This document shows, one piece after another, positions 1 to 5,317 of a DNA stretch of 5,317 bases. The notes beneath the pieces were generated by a model, which did no database searches, had not been told where the DNA came from, and worked only from the letters and a program-made list of their open reading frames with translations. Origin of the DNA: CARZYU01 sp964370085 (GTDB lineage: Bacteria; Bacillota_I; Bacilli_A; RF39; UBA660); NCBI GenBank assembly GCA_964370085.1, contig CAYJHI010000052.1:1-5317 (forward strand), given 5' to 3'. The first letter of the stretch is position 1; every line of letters begins with the position of its first letter. Made by a program: the position numbers and the translations under genes.

Positions 1-233
1 TGGAATTACAAGAACTTGATCGTAATACAGAATTGAGACAAGCGATAGAAGATGCGACTATTGAAGGACGTGCAAAAGGGCTTGAACAAGGAATTGAACA
101 AGGAATTGAACAGGGAACTTTAGAAGAAAAACATTCTATTGCTAAAAATATGTTAAATGAAAGTATGGATGTTAAACTAATTATGAAAGTAACTAATTTA
201 ACTGAAAAAGAAATACTTTCTTTGAAAGATTGA
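1..233 (+). CDS. Rpn-family recombination-promoting nuclease / PD-(D/E)XK nuclease family transposase, C-terminal fragment (5' end outside window)
   Basis: This is the last 76 codons of a gene that enters from the left; the reading frame is open from base 3 and ends at TGA 231-233. The visible protein is a hydrophilic, charged C-terminal tail: an EGRAKGLEQG stretch, three consecutive (L/I)EQG repeats, then a short helical domain (IAKNML, MKVTNLTEKEILSL). This Ala/Gly/Glu/Gln-rich linker followed by a 'K-x-TgLs-x-eEI-x-x-L' ending is typical of Rpn proteins (TIGR01784, PDDEXK_2). These are nucleases linked to recombination, often multicopy, and long annotated as transposases. The catalytic PD-(D/E)XK core lies upstream and cannot be seen, so activity cannot be judged. 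A TTG at 33 could be misread as a start, but the same frame continues upstream with family-like sequence (ELQELDRNTE). The gene is convergent with the germination operon and shares a terminator region with it. Family assignment rests on the tail only. Confidence 0.75.
   Translation, partial: ELQELDRNTELRQAIEDATIEGRAKGLEQGIEQGIEQGTLEEKHSIAKNMLNESMDVKLIMKVTNLTEKEILSLKD
81..116 (+). repeat. Three 12-bp in-frame tandem repeats encoding (L/I)EQG
   Basis: Units at 81-92 (cttgaacaagga), 93-104 (attgaacaagga) and 105-116 (attgaacaggga) differ from each other by one or two bases. Each encodes Leu/Ile-Glu-Gln-Gly. The unit length is a multiple of three, so gain or loss of a copy by replication slippage would keep the frame and only change the length of the linker before the C-terminal helices. 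Such Glu-Gln-Gly repeats are common in Rpn-family tails. Confidence 0.85.
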
Positions 234-246
234 TTATTCAATCTTT
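225..246 (+). terminator. Rho-independent terminator between convergent genes (stem covers both stop codons)
   Basis: A perfect 9-bp stem, AAAGATTGA (225-233) with TCAATCTTT (238-246), closes a TTAT tetraloop and runs into a T-rich tract (TTTTGTTTT from 247). In the + direction this is a good intrinsic terminator for the Rpn-family gene. The TGA stop of that gene is the end of the 5' arm, and the stop of the oppositely transcribed B-subunit gene (complement of 238-240) is the start of the 3' arm, so the loop is the whole intergenic space. In the - direction the hairpin is the same, but the following U tract is poor (CTTTC then A-rich). A second AT-only hairpin on that strand (AAAGAAA 207-213 with TTTCTTT 217-223) is followed by TTC and could help end the germination operon transcript. 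Confidence 0.8.
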
Positions 247-1272
247 TTTTGTTTTAGTGCACACTATTTGAAAATATAATAATGTTAATATAGAAATTAA
301 TATTATACAGATTATACTTAAGTAAGTAGTTGTGTTTGTTTTTATTAAAAGTAATAATATTCCTGTTATAATTATGTATATTAGTTTGTTAATAGTTTTG
401 GTGTTCATCAAATTAATTGTTGTATATATTATGATACTTAATACTACTGTTATATCTATTAACCATCCAAATGATAAAAATATTTCCATTCGATCTAAGA
501 TGTTAAAAAAGTTTATATTTCTTAAAATCATTGTTTCTGGATATTGATAGTAATATGCTAATTCACTTCCTAATGTTCCTGTTATCATTATTACGGTCAT
601 TAGTATAGTTAAACTTGCTATAGTAAAGCCAATTACTATTGTTTTAGTGTAATGCTCTTTCTTTTTTGGAAACATTGTTAAGAGAAATAATGGAGTTATT
701 AAACATGATGTTATATAGATAGTTAATTCAATTATATTATTAATATTTATAATATAAGGCATGAAATTATTAGAGTCAATATTATTACTGATATTAATGG
801 TTACTAATAAAAAGAAGGTTACAAATATATAAAACATAACTTCTGTAAACCTTGCAATGGCTTGTTTTTTTCCTTTTATTAAGTAATAACTGCTAATTAA
901 TAGAGTAATTGCTATAATTGTAGTGTTCATAGTATTTAAATAATTATTGTTTACATATAAAGAAAATTTATTTAAAATAAAACTTCCTATTAAGAGTAGA
1001 ATTATAATTATTATGCATTTAAAAATGCTTTTGTATATGAAAGGGAATCTTGAGTTTAGAATAGAAGTTAAGTCTTTTTCCTTTTGTTTGATTAATAATC
1101 TTGTAAATATTAATATTAGTAAAATACCTATAAGAGTAGATATTACTATACTTATAATGGTTTCAATAAAGTTATAAGTTAATAGAGTATTATAGAAGTC
1201 AGTTAATAAGAAAGTTCTGGTTAAAAAGAAAGTTATAACTAATAATTGGAAGGTTGTAATTGTTTTTTTCAT
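238..1272 (-). CDS. Spore germination permease-like protein, GerAB family (B subunit of germinant receptor)
   Basis: The product is a 344-aa, almost entirely hydrophobic protein of the GerAB/spore permease family, a branch of the APC amino-acid transporter superfamily. It would sit in the spore inner membrane and form the ligand-sensing B subunit of a nutrient germinant receptor. About ten membrane segments are apparent from residue 9 to 337. The best family signatures are the GKKQAIARFTEVMFYIF segment (134-150) and the region around 231-272: TGTLGSE, YPET, a phenylalanine, then D-R-M-E and W-L-I-D. This matches the YP/WP...F...R-x-E...W pattern of GerAB. The N terminus is odd: TM1 (about 9-28) lacks the G-x-G...P motif seen in typical GerAB/APC proteins. 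Length is slightly below the usual 360-370. The ATG at 1272 follows AAAGGA (complement of 1281-1286) by 8 nt, and the gap to the stop of the lipoprotein gene is 1 bp. It is the last gene of the operon. Confidence 0.88.
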   Translation of the reverse strand: MKKTITTFQLLVITFFLTRTFLLTDFYNTLLTYNFIETIISIVISTLIGILLILIFTRLLIKQKEKDLTSILNSRFPFIYKSIFKCIIIIILLLIGSFILNKFSLYVNNNYLNTMNTTIIAITLLISSYYLIKGKKQAIARFTEVMFYIFVTFFLLVTINISNNIDSNNFMPYIININNIIELTIYITSCLITPLFLLTMFPKKKEHYTKTIVIGFTIASLTILMTVIMITGTLGSELAYYYQYPETMILRNINFFNILDRMEIFLSFGWLIDITVVLSIIIYTTINLMNTKTINKLIYIIITGILLLLIKTNTTTYLSIICIILISILTLLYFQIVCTKTKKD

Positions 1273-1273
1273 A

Positions 1274-2290
1274 TTAGTTATCCTTTCTTAAATCATTATT
1301 TTCTAATATATTTAAATCTGTTTCAATATTGAACTTATAATCATTTTGATAGTTATTTTTTATTATTAAATCTTTAATACCTAAATAATCACTATTATTG
1401 GTGTGCATATTACTAACAAATAATTTAATTTTATTTAAAAGTGTTTCCTCTAATAATTTAATTGTCTCTTTACTATCTGTTTGGCAAGTATTTTCTTCGA
1501 TAGTTAATTGTCCTTTTATAGATATATTTATTTCACTTGTTAGATCGATGGAAGCAGTGGGATTATTTAAGAAACCTTCTATATAGTTATCATCACAAGA
1601 TGTCGTTAGATTTAAATTAGTGGTGTTATTAGTTAATAGATTATAAATAAGAGAGTCTTCTTTAGATAAATAGCCTTTTAAAACTTTGTTTTGAAAATAA
1701 GCATAGCTATCTATTTCTAGTTTTTCATCATCTATCTTAATACTAGGTAAGAGGTTATCTTGATTTTCTTTTAAATATATTTTTACAAAGTCTTCAAAAG
1801 TAATAATTGATACTATTCCATATTCGTTAGAATTTATTTTTATTAGTTCGGGTATTTTGTGACTATCATCAATCATATTAATAACTTCATTAGTTGTTGT
1901 TTCTTTTGTTATAATAGGTAAAAACGTATTCCTAGTCTCATTGTTTCTTAAAAAGTAATCAATAATAAAACTGATATCTTCTTTAGCAATCTCTTCTTCT
2001 AATAGTAGTACTTTTAAATGTGATAAGTATATTTTTTGATCTGTTTTTAAGTATATATTTTGGATTGCTTCGCTTATAGTATTACCGGTTGCTTCGTATA
2101 TAGTGTATATTTCGTCGTTGTCATCATTGATGGGTGAGGGTGTTACCATACTAAGGGTTATTTTGTAACCTGAGTCCTGTTTGTCGATGCCCATTATATT
2201 TATAATACCTAAATCACTTAATTCTGTATAATTATTACATCCTGTTAAGAGAAGGGTAATGATAATTATTAATATTAGTTTTTTAATCAT
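1274..2290 (-). CDS. Ger(x)C family spore germination lipoprotein (C subunit of germinant receptor)
   Basis: The 338-aa product starts with a lipoprotein signal peptide: MIKK, a hydrophobic run, then the lipobox LTGC with Cys18 as the predicted lipidated residue. It should be exported, diacylglycerylated by Lgt and anchored to the outer face of the spore inner membrane, where GerAC proteins partner the A and B subunits. Family landmarks appear in order: E-L-S-D-L-G-I-I...G-I-D (23-36) just after the Cys; YLSHLKVLLLEEEIA (88-102); DYFLRNNETRNTFLPII (111-127); YFQNKVLKGYLSKEDSLIYNLL (198-219), the 'aaF..dkl.G.L...e' signature; and near the end NNSDYLGIKDLIIKNNY (298-314), the counterpart of the family's 'DplGfG' element. 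It is somewhat shorter than typical members (about 370-400). The ATG at 2290 overlaps the A-subunit stop by 8 nt (ATGATTAA) and has an AGAGGA Shine-Dalgarno (complement of 2298-2303) 7 nt upstream, so the two genes are probably translationally coupled. Confidence 0.92.
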   Translation of the reverse strand: MIKKLILIIIITLLLTGCNNYTELSDLGIINIMGIDKQDSGYKITLSMVTPSPINDDNDEIYTIYEATGNTISEAIQNIYLKTDQKIYLSHLKVLLLEEEIAKEDISFIIDYFLRNNETRNTFLPIITKETTTNEVINMIDDSHKIPELIKINSNEYGIVSIITFEDFVKIYLKENQDNLLPSIKIDDEKLEIDSYAYFQNKVLKGYLSKEDSLIYNLLTNNTTNLNLTTSCDDNYIEGFLNNPTASIDLTSEINISIKGQLTIEENTCQTDSKETIKLLEETLLNKIKLFVSNMHTNNSDYLGIKDLIIKNNYQNDYKFNIETDLNILENNDLRKDN

Positions 2291-3707
2291 CTATATTTCC
2301 TCTTTTCTTATTATTAGTTAATAAAGGGTTTCTAGTTAATACTTTTCTTTTTGTTTTTTTGATAATAGTATCATCTTGTATCTCAGTAATTAAAGGAGCG
2401 ATAGGTGCTAGATATGGTTTGTTAAATGACAATAGAGTAGTTAGTGATGATATAAAGAATATTAGTCCAATAAATATTCCGTATAACCCTAAGAAAGTTG
2501 CTAGGAACATAAATATTATTCGCCACCATCTAAGAGCACTGCTTAATTCGTGTGTTGAGAATACTAAACCTGATATAGCAGATATAGCGATTACTATGAT
2601 CATGATAGGAGAGATAATACCAGCGCTTACTGCGGCATCTCCTAAAACTAATCCTCCTAATATAGATACTGCTGTTCCCATGCTTGATGGCATTCTCGTA
2701 TCACTCTCTCTTAATATTTCAAAAGATAAAGTCATTAGTAGTGCTTCTATTAAACTGGGAAATGGTACTGTGCTTCTTTGAACTATAAAATTTAGCAGCA
2801 TATCTAGTGGTATAGCATCATGGTTATGAGTTGTAATTGCAATGTATATACCTGGTATTAATAAAGATATAAAGAATGCTAGTAATCTAATTATTCTTAT
2901 AAAACTGACGTTTATTGGTTTTTGATAGTAATCATCTGGTGTATGAATATAATCAACAAAGAAAGTAGGTAGAATAATAGCATAGCAAGATGTATCTACT
3001 ATTATAATTATTTTCCCTTCTAATAAAGCTTGAGATGCTTTATCTGGTTTTTCAGTAGACATAACAGTAGGAAAGAAGTTACTTTGTTTACTCTCTAAAA
3101 CTTGTTTTAAATAACTGCTATCTATAATGCCATCTATATCTAATTTATTTAATTTCTTCTTTACATCTATCAATAATTCTTCTTTGATAATATTATCCAT
3201 ATACATAATATCTACTCTTGTTTTAGAACACTTACCGATAGTCATACTCTCATTTATTAAATGTTTACTCTTAATCCTTCTTCTAATAAGACCAATATTT
3301 AGAATAATAGTCTCTGTGAATGAATCTTTTGGTCCTCCAATGTTAACTTCCATATCACTAGCTTGTATACCTCTGTCTAAACGCATTCTTGTTTCAATTG
3401 CTATTATTTGATTAGGTCCTAGGTATACAATAGTAAAAGCGTTGTAAACTAAATTTATTAACTCTTCATTGCTATTTACTTTTAACACTCTAAGACTTGG
3501 TATACGATATAAAAAGTAATCATATAAATCGGCATTATCTGGTACATTTGCTAATCCTTTTAATACAAAATCATTTACAAAATCAGAACTTACTAAACCT
3601 TCATTCCATATTAAAAAGAAAGTTTTGTTATTTACTTTAGTTTCTTTATATAAATTATCTTGATTCTTACCAAATAGTTTTTTGATGTTTTCTATTTCTT
3701 TATACAT
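2283..3707 (-). CDS. GerA family spore germination protein (A subunit of germinant receptor)
   Basis: With the ATG at 3707 this is a 474-aa GerAA/GerKA-type protein, close to the usual family length of about 480. It is an inner-membrane receptor subunit that relays nutrient binding into spore germination. The soluble N-terminal half contains GGPKDSFTETIILNIGLIRRR (residues 124-144), a strong family signature. It is followed by TEKPDKA (218-224), TPDDYY (256-261) just before the first membrane helix, VPFP (314-317) and a hydrophobic C-terminal half with about five to six membrane segments between 270 and 425. The last ~45 residues are a basic, polar tail. I chose 3707 because AGGTGA (complement of 3712-3717) lies 4 nt upstream. 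An in-frame ATG at 3788 would add 27 residues but has no Shine-Dalgarno and lies within the divergent promoter region. The gene is first in an A-C-B operon and overlaps the lipoprotein gene by 8 bp. Confidence 0.94.
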   Translation of the reverse strand: MYKEIENIKKLFGKNQDNLYKETKVNNKTFFLIWNEGLVSSDFVNDFVLKGLANVPDNADLYDYFLYRIPSLRVLKVNSNEELINLVYNAFTIVYLGPNQIIAIETRMRLDRGIQASDMEVNIGGPKDSFTETIILNIGLIRRRIKSKHLINESMTIGKCSKTRVDIMYMDNIIKEELLIDVKKKLNKLDIDGIIDSSYLKQVLESKQSNFFPTVMSTEKPDKASQALLEGKIIIIVDTSCYAIILPTFFVDYIHTPDDYYQKPINVSFIRIIRLLAFFISLLIPGIYIAITTHNHDAIPLDMLLNFIVQRSTVPFPSLIEALLMTLSFEILRESDTRMPSSMGTAVSILGGLVLGDAAVSAGIISPIMIIVIAISAISGLVFSTHELSSALRWWRIIFMFLATFLGLYGIFIGLIFFISSLTTLLSFNKPYLAPIAPLITEIQDDTIIKKTKRKVLTRNPLLTNNKKRGNIDD

Positions 3708-3711
3708 ATTA

Positions 3712-3717
3712 TCACCT
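3712..3717 (-). promoter_or_regulatory. Ribosome binding site deciding the start of the GerA-type gene
   Basis: On the - strand the sequence AGGTGA-TAAT-ATG places a Shine-Dalgarno-like AGGTGA just before the ATG at 3705-3707. The upstream in-frame ATG at 3786-3788 is preceded by C-rich sequence (the complement of the divergent gene's own AGGAGG) and cannot pair with the ribosome. This supports the 474-aa form over the 501-aa form. Confidence 0.75.
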
Positions 3718-3722
3718 ATAGT

Positions 3723-3751
3723 TAGTATGGTGTGTTTAAGTCCTTTTAAAC
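3723..3751 (-). promoter_or_regulatory. Candidate forespore (SigG-like) promoter B for the germination operon
   Basis: On the - strand GTTTA (complement of 3747-3751), a 17-nt spacer and CATACTA (complement of 3723-3729) resemble a SigG promoter, and CATACTA is a perfect match to the -10 consensus. The weak point is position: a start about 7 nt downstream (near 3716) would fall inside the AGGTGA ribosome site and leave a leader too short for normal initiation. It is therefore less likely than candidate A, unless the start site or translation mode is unusual. Confidence 0.22.
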
Positions 3752-3780
3752 TTGCTTTTTTTAAAGAAATGTGGTATAAT
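3752..3780 (+). promoter_or_regulatory. SigA-type extended -10 promoter for the small membrane protein gene
   Basis: TTGCTT (3752-3757), a 17-bp spacer and a perfect TATAAT (3775-3780) preceded by TGG (3772-3774) form an extended -10 vegetative promoter. The expected start near 3787 gives a leader of about 16 nt that holds the AGGAGG Shine-Dalgarno (3793-3798), 4 nt before the ATG at 3803. The -35 box matches only three of six positions, but the TGN extension normally compensates for that. Confidence 0.75.
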
Positions 3781-3804
3781 GTAGCCATTCACAGGAGGGT
3801 ATAT
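3775..3804 (-). promoter_or_regulatory. Candidate forespore (SigG-like) promoter A for the germination operon
   Basis: Reading the - strand, ATATA (complement of 3800-3804), an 18-nt spacer and CATTATA (complement of 3775-3781) fit the Bacillus SigG pattern GHATR-N18-CATWHTA at 4/5 and 7/7. Transcription would start near 3768, leaving a leader of about 60 nt with the Shine-Dalgarno intact. Germinant-receptor operons such as gerA are SigG-dependent in Bacillus subtilis, which gives a prior for such a site. The motif is AT-rich and would arise often by chance in DNA of this composition, so this remains a candidate. Its -10 bases are the same ones used by the + strand promoter. Confidence 0.35.
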
Positions 3805-4123
3805 GTTAATAATAGAAGATAAGTATTTAAATAATATTAAGACTAGTAGAAAAAGAAGAGAAACATTAAAGAAAAAGAGATGGAATTCCTTTTTATTAAA
3901 CTATGGTCTTTTTACATTAATAACGGTTATTAGTTTAGTAGTTTTGTATTTAATTACTAAAAATATTCCCTCTGTTAATGTATGGCCTGTTATTATTAGT
4001 TTGGCAATTGTTTTCGAATTATACTATTTATTAAGTGATTTGAGAGTAGTAATTAAAAAAGGTAATTATAATAAGAATATTGCAGTTAAAAGTATTAATA
4101 AGATAAATGGTTTGACTTTGTAG
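3803..4123 (+). CDS. Small two-TM membrane protein of unknown function
   Basis: I do not recognise this 106-aa protein. Residues 1-28 are polar and strongly basic (TSRKRRETLKKKRW at 14-27), followed by a hydrophobic helix at about 30-51, a short loop with Asn-Ile-Pro-Ser, a second helix at about 60-77 and a basic C-terminal tail (RVVIKKGNYNKN onward). By the positive-inside rule both ends should be cytoplasmic, forming a hairpin in the membrane. An AGGAGG Shine-Dalgarno at 3793-3798 and an extended -10 promoter just upstream support it as a real gene. It is transcribed away from the germination operon and 37 bp ahead of the methyltransferase gene. Small two-TM 'D subunit' proteins accompany some Bacillus germinant receptors. 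This one is longer, is on the opposite strand and has a vegetative-looking promoter, so that link is only speculative. It could equally be a lineage-specific housekeeping membrane protein. Confidence 0.75.
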   Translation: MLIIEDKYLNNIKTSRKRRETLKKKRWNSFLLNYGLFTLITVISLVVLYLITKNIPSVNVWPVIISLAIVFELYYLLSDLRVVIKKGNYNKNIAVKSINKINGLTL

Positions 4124-4139
4124 GTAATTCTAGTATAAT
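4112..4139 (+). promoter_or_regulatory. SigA-type promoter for the methyltransferase gene, embedded in the end of the upstream gene
   Basis: TTGACT (4112-4117, five of six to consensus), a 16-bp spacer and a perfect TATAAT (4134-4139) make a strong vegetative promoter. The -35 box lies in the last codons (Leu-Thr) of the small membrane protein gene. Transcription would begin near 4146, about 15 nt before the ATG at 4161. No terminator is visible between the two genes, so read-through from the upstream promoter is also likely. Confidence 0.8.
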
Positions 4140-4160
4140 GGGTAAAGAAGAAGGTGTAGT

Positions 4161-5317
4161 ATGAAGGAAAAGGTAGAAAGATTAGATGATTTTGGAAGAG
4201 GAATCATCTATTTAAATGAAAAAATAAGTTTTATTCCAGATGTTTTAGTTGGAGAAGAAGTTATTGTTAAAGATTATATGGAATATAAGAAGTATAATGT
4301 TGTTACAGATTATGAAATAATAAAGAGTAGTAGTAAAAGAATTGACAATAAATGTCCTTATAATAAGGAATGTGGAGGTTGCCAATTATTACATATGTCT
4401 TATCAAAATCAGTTAGATTTTAAACATGATAAGGTTAGTAGTATAATGAAAAGATTTGCTAATATAGATAATTCCTTAGTTGGTAAAGTATGTCCTTCTA
4501 TAGAGTTTAATTATCGTAATAAGATTGTTTTGACAGTAGAGGAAGATAGATTAGGGTTTTATAAAGATAAGTCTAATGAGTTAGTTGATATTGAAAAATG
4601 TTTGTTAGTTAATGATAAGATAAATGAGTTTATTTTAAAACTAAGAGTATTTATTAAAAGTAATTTATCTTTGACTAAAGTAATGATTAGATTGATTGAT
4701 AATAAATTAATAATTAATTTTGAAGGTGAAATAGATAAAGAAGTACTTGTTAAATATTTCAATAAAATAGTAGCATCTATATATTTAAATAATGAACATG
4801 TAAGTGGTGAGACTCAATTAGAAAAAGAGTTATTAGAGATGAGATTTATTAGTTCACCACAATCTTTTTTTCAAGTTAATGATTATATGACTAAAATAAT
4901 TTATCAAAAAGTAATTGATAGTGTAGTAAAACTTAAGTCTAAAAGTGTTATTGATTTATATTGTGGTACTGGAACAATTGGGTTGTTAGTATCTAAATAT
5001 GTTAATAAGGTTCTTGGAATTGATTCGGTAAGAGAAGCGATAGATGATGCTTTAATTAATAAAGAATTAAACAACATTACTAATACTAATTTTAAATGTG
5101 GGAAGGTAGAAAACTTTAATCTTTCTACTAAATATGATACGGTGATAGTTGATCCTCCTCGTAAAGGATTAGATAAAAAAGTAGTTAATAATCTATTAGA
5201 GAATGAATATAAAAATATTATTTATGTTTCTTGTGATCCAATAACTCTAGCAAGAGATATTAAATTATTAAGTGATAAATATGATGTATCAGAATGTAGT
5301 TTATATGATATGTTTCC
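4161..5317 (+). CDS. rlmCD: 23S rRNA (uracil-5-)-methyltransferase, RlmCD/RumA (TrmA) family; 3' end outside window
   Basis: The frame runs open from ATG 4161 to the window edge (385 full codons). The product transfers a methyl group from SAM to C5 of uridine in RNA, most likely 23S rRNA U1939 and, if it is the dual-specific Gram-positive RlmCD, also U747. Domains in order: an N-terminal TRAM-like RNA-binding domain (about 1-57); a [4Fe-4S] site with Cys65-x5-Cys71-x2-Cys74 and Cys147, the RumA spacing; the family segment SPQSFFQVND; SAM motif DLYCGTGTIG (265-274); DPPRKG (331-336); and SCD with catalytic nucleophile Cys358. The sequence stops within DMFP, just before the usual HT...HVE element carrying the general-base Glu, so roughly 15-30 residues are missing from view. 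AGGTG (4152-4156) is the Shine-Dalgarno. It has its own promoter at 4112-4139. Family assignment is secure; RlmC, RlmD or RlmCD specificity cannot be settled from motifs alone. Confidence 0.93.
   Translation, partial: MKEKVERLDDFGRGIIYLNEKISFIPDVLVGEEVIVKDYMEYKKYNVVTDYEIIKSSSKRIDNKCPYNKECGGCQLLHMSYQNQLDFKHDKVSSIMKRFANIDNSLVGKVCPSIEFNYRNKIVLTVEEDRLGFYKDKSNELVDIEKCLLVNDKINEFILKLRVFIKSNLSLTKVMIRLIDNKLIINFEGEIDKEVLVKYFNKIVASIYLNNEHVSGETQLEKELLEMRFISSPQSFFQVNDYMTKIIYQKVIDSVVKLKSKSVIDLYCGTGTIGLLVSKYVNKVLGIDSVREAIDDALINKELNNITNTNFKCGKVENFNLSTKYDTVIVDPPRKGLDKKVVNNLLENEYKNIIYVSCDPITLARDIKLLSDKYDVSECSLYDMF

Noticed and set aside
33..233. TTG at 33 as the start of a stand-alone 66-aa small protein
   Set aside because: The frame continues upstream to the window edge with sequence typical of Rpn proteins, and no ribosome site precedes the TTG.
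231..257. TGA at 231 read as Trp (Mollicutes code), extending the Rpn protein to TAG
   Set aside because: The Trp I checked in the A subunit is TGG, and the TGA coincides with a clear terminator, so the standard code fits.
332..547. 71-codon open frame on the + strand inside the B-subunit gene
   Set aside because: It is antisense to transmembrane segments, which give hydrophobic-looking shadow frames; no promoter or family signature supports it.
947..1177. 76-codon open frame on the + strand
   Set aside because: Same reasoning: it is antisense to the N-terminal membrane helices of the B subunit.
1398..1586. 62-codon open frame on the + strand
   Set aside because: It is antisense to the lipoprotein gene, with no ribosome site or recognisable protein features.
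2359..2781. 140-codon open frame on the + strand
   Set aside because: It lies fully antisense to the membrane half of the GerA-type gene, has no convincing ribosome site, and its composition is a mirror of that gene.
3127..3411. 94-codon open frame on the + strand
   Set aside because: It is antisense to the conserved soluble domain of the GerA-type gene; the open frame is a by-product of AT-rich codon use.
4559..4762. 67-codon open frame on the - strand
   Set aside because: It is antisense to the methyltransferase, between the Fe-S cysteines and the SAM domain; its low-complexity Ser/Leu/Ile content is typical of a shadow.
1..5317. CRISPR arrays, tRNA/rRNA genes, insertion-sequence ends, riboswitches or a novel defence system
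   Set aside because: No spaced direct repeats, no tRNA-like cloverleaf and no long structured leaders were seen. The non-coding space is limited to about 4, 95 and 37 bp.

Overview
The window is very AT-rich (well under a third G+C by eye) and densely coding. The standard code is in use: TGA ends the first gene, and the Trp I checked in the A-subunit receptor is TGG. A tricistronic spore germinant-receptor operon, a U5 RNA methyltransferase of the RlmCD/RumA type and the tail of an Rpn-family nuclease together suggest a low-G+C, endospore-forming Firmicute. Candidates are an AT-rich gut Bacilli (Mollicutes-like or Erysipelotrichia-like) lineage or a clostridial one. No species can be named from the sequence.

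Layout. Bases 3-233 (+) are the C-terminal tail of an Rpn/PD-(D/E)XK family protein, with a short in-frame LEQG/IEQG repeat. It meets the germination operon tail to tail. The 4-bp gap between the two stop codons is the loop of a terminator hairpin (225-246). Bases 238-3707 (-) hold the germination operon, transcribed in the order A subunit (GerAA-like, 2283-3707), C subunit (GerAC-like lipoprotein, 1274-2290), B subunit (GerAB-like permease, 238-1272). The genes overlap by 8 bp and are then separated by 1 bp, and each has its own Shine-Dalgarno sequence. The A-C-B order is that of Bacillus subtilis gerK rather than gerA.

The roughly 95-bp divergent intergenic region (3708-3802) carries a good extended -10 promoter on the + strand. 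On the - strand it has two weaker candidate forespore (SigG-like) promoters, one of which shares its -10 bases with the + promoter. The + promoter serves a 106-aa two-TM protein of unknown function (3803-4123). A second good SigA-type promoter inside the 3' end of that gene drives a U5-methyltransferase gene (4161 to the window edge, truncated).

Together the three Ger proteins would form an inner-membrane nutrient receptor complex in the spore: A is the multipass signalling subunit, B the ligand-binding permease-like subunit and C the lipoprotein. I see no sign of a wholly novel system. The points most worth checking are the small two-TM neighbour, the diverged TM1 of the B subunit and the compact overlapping control regions.
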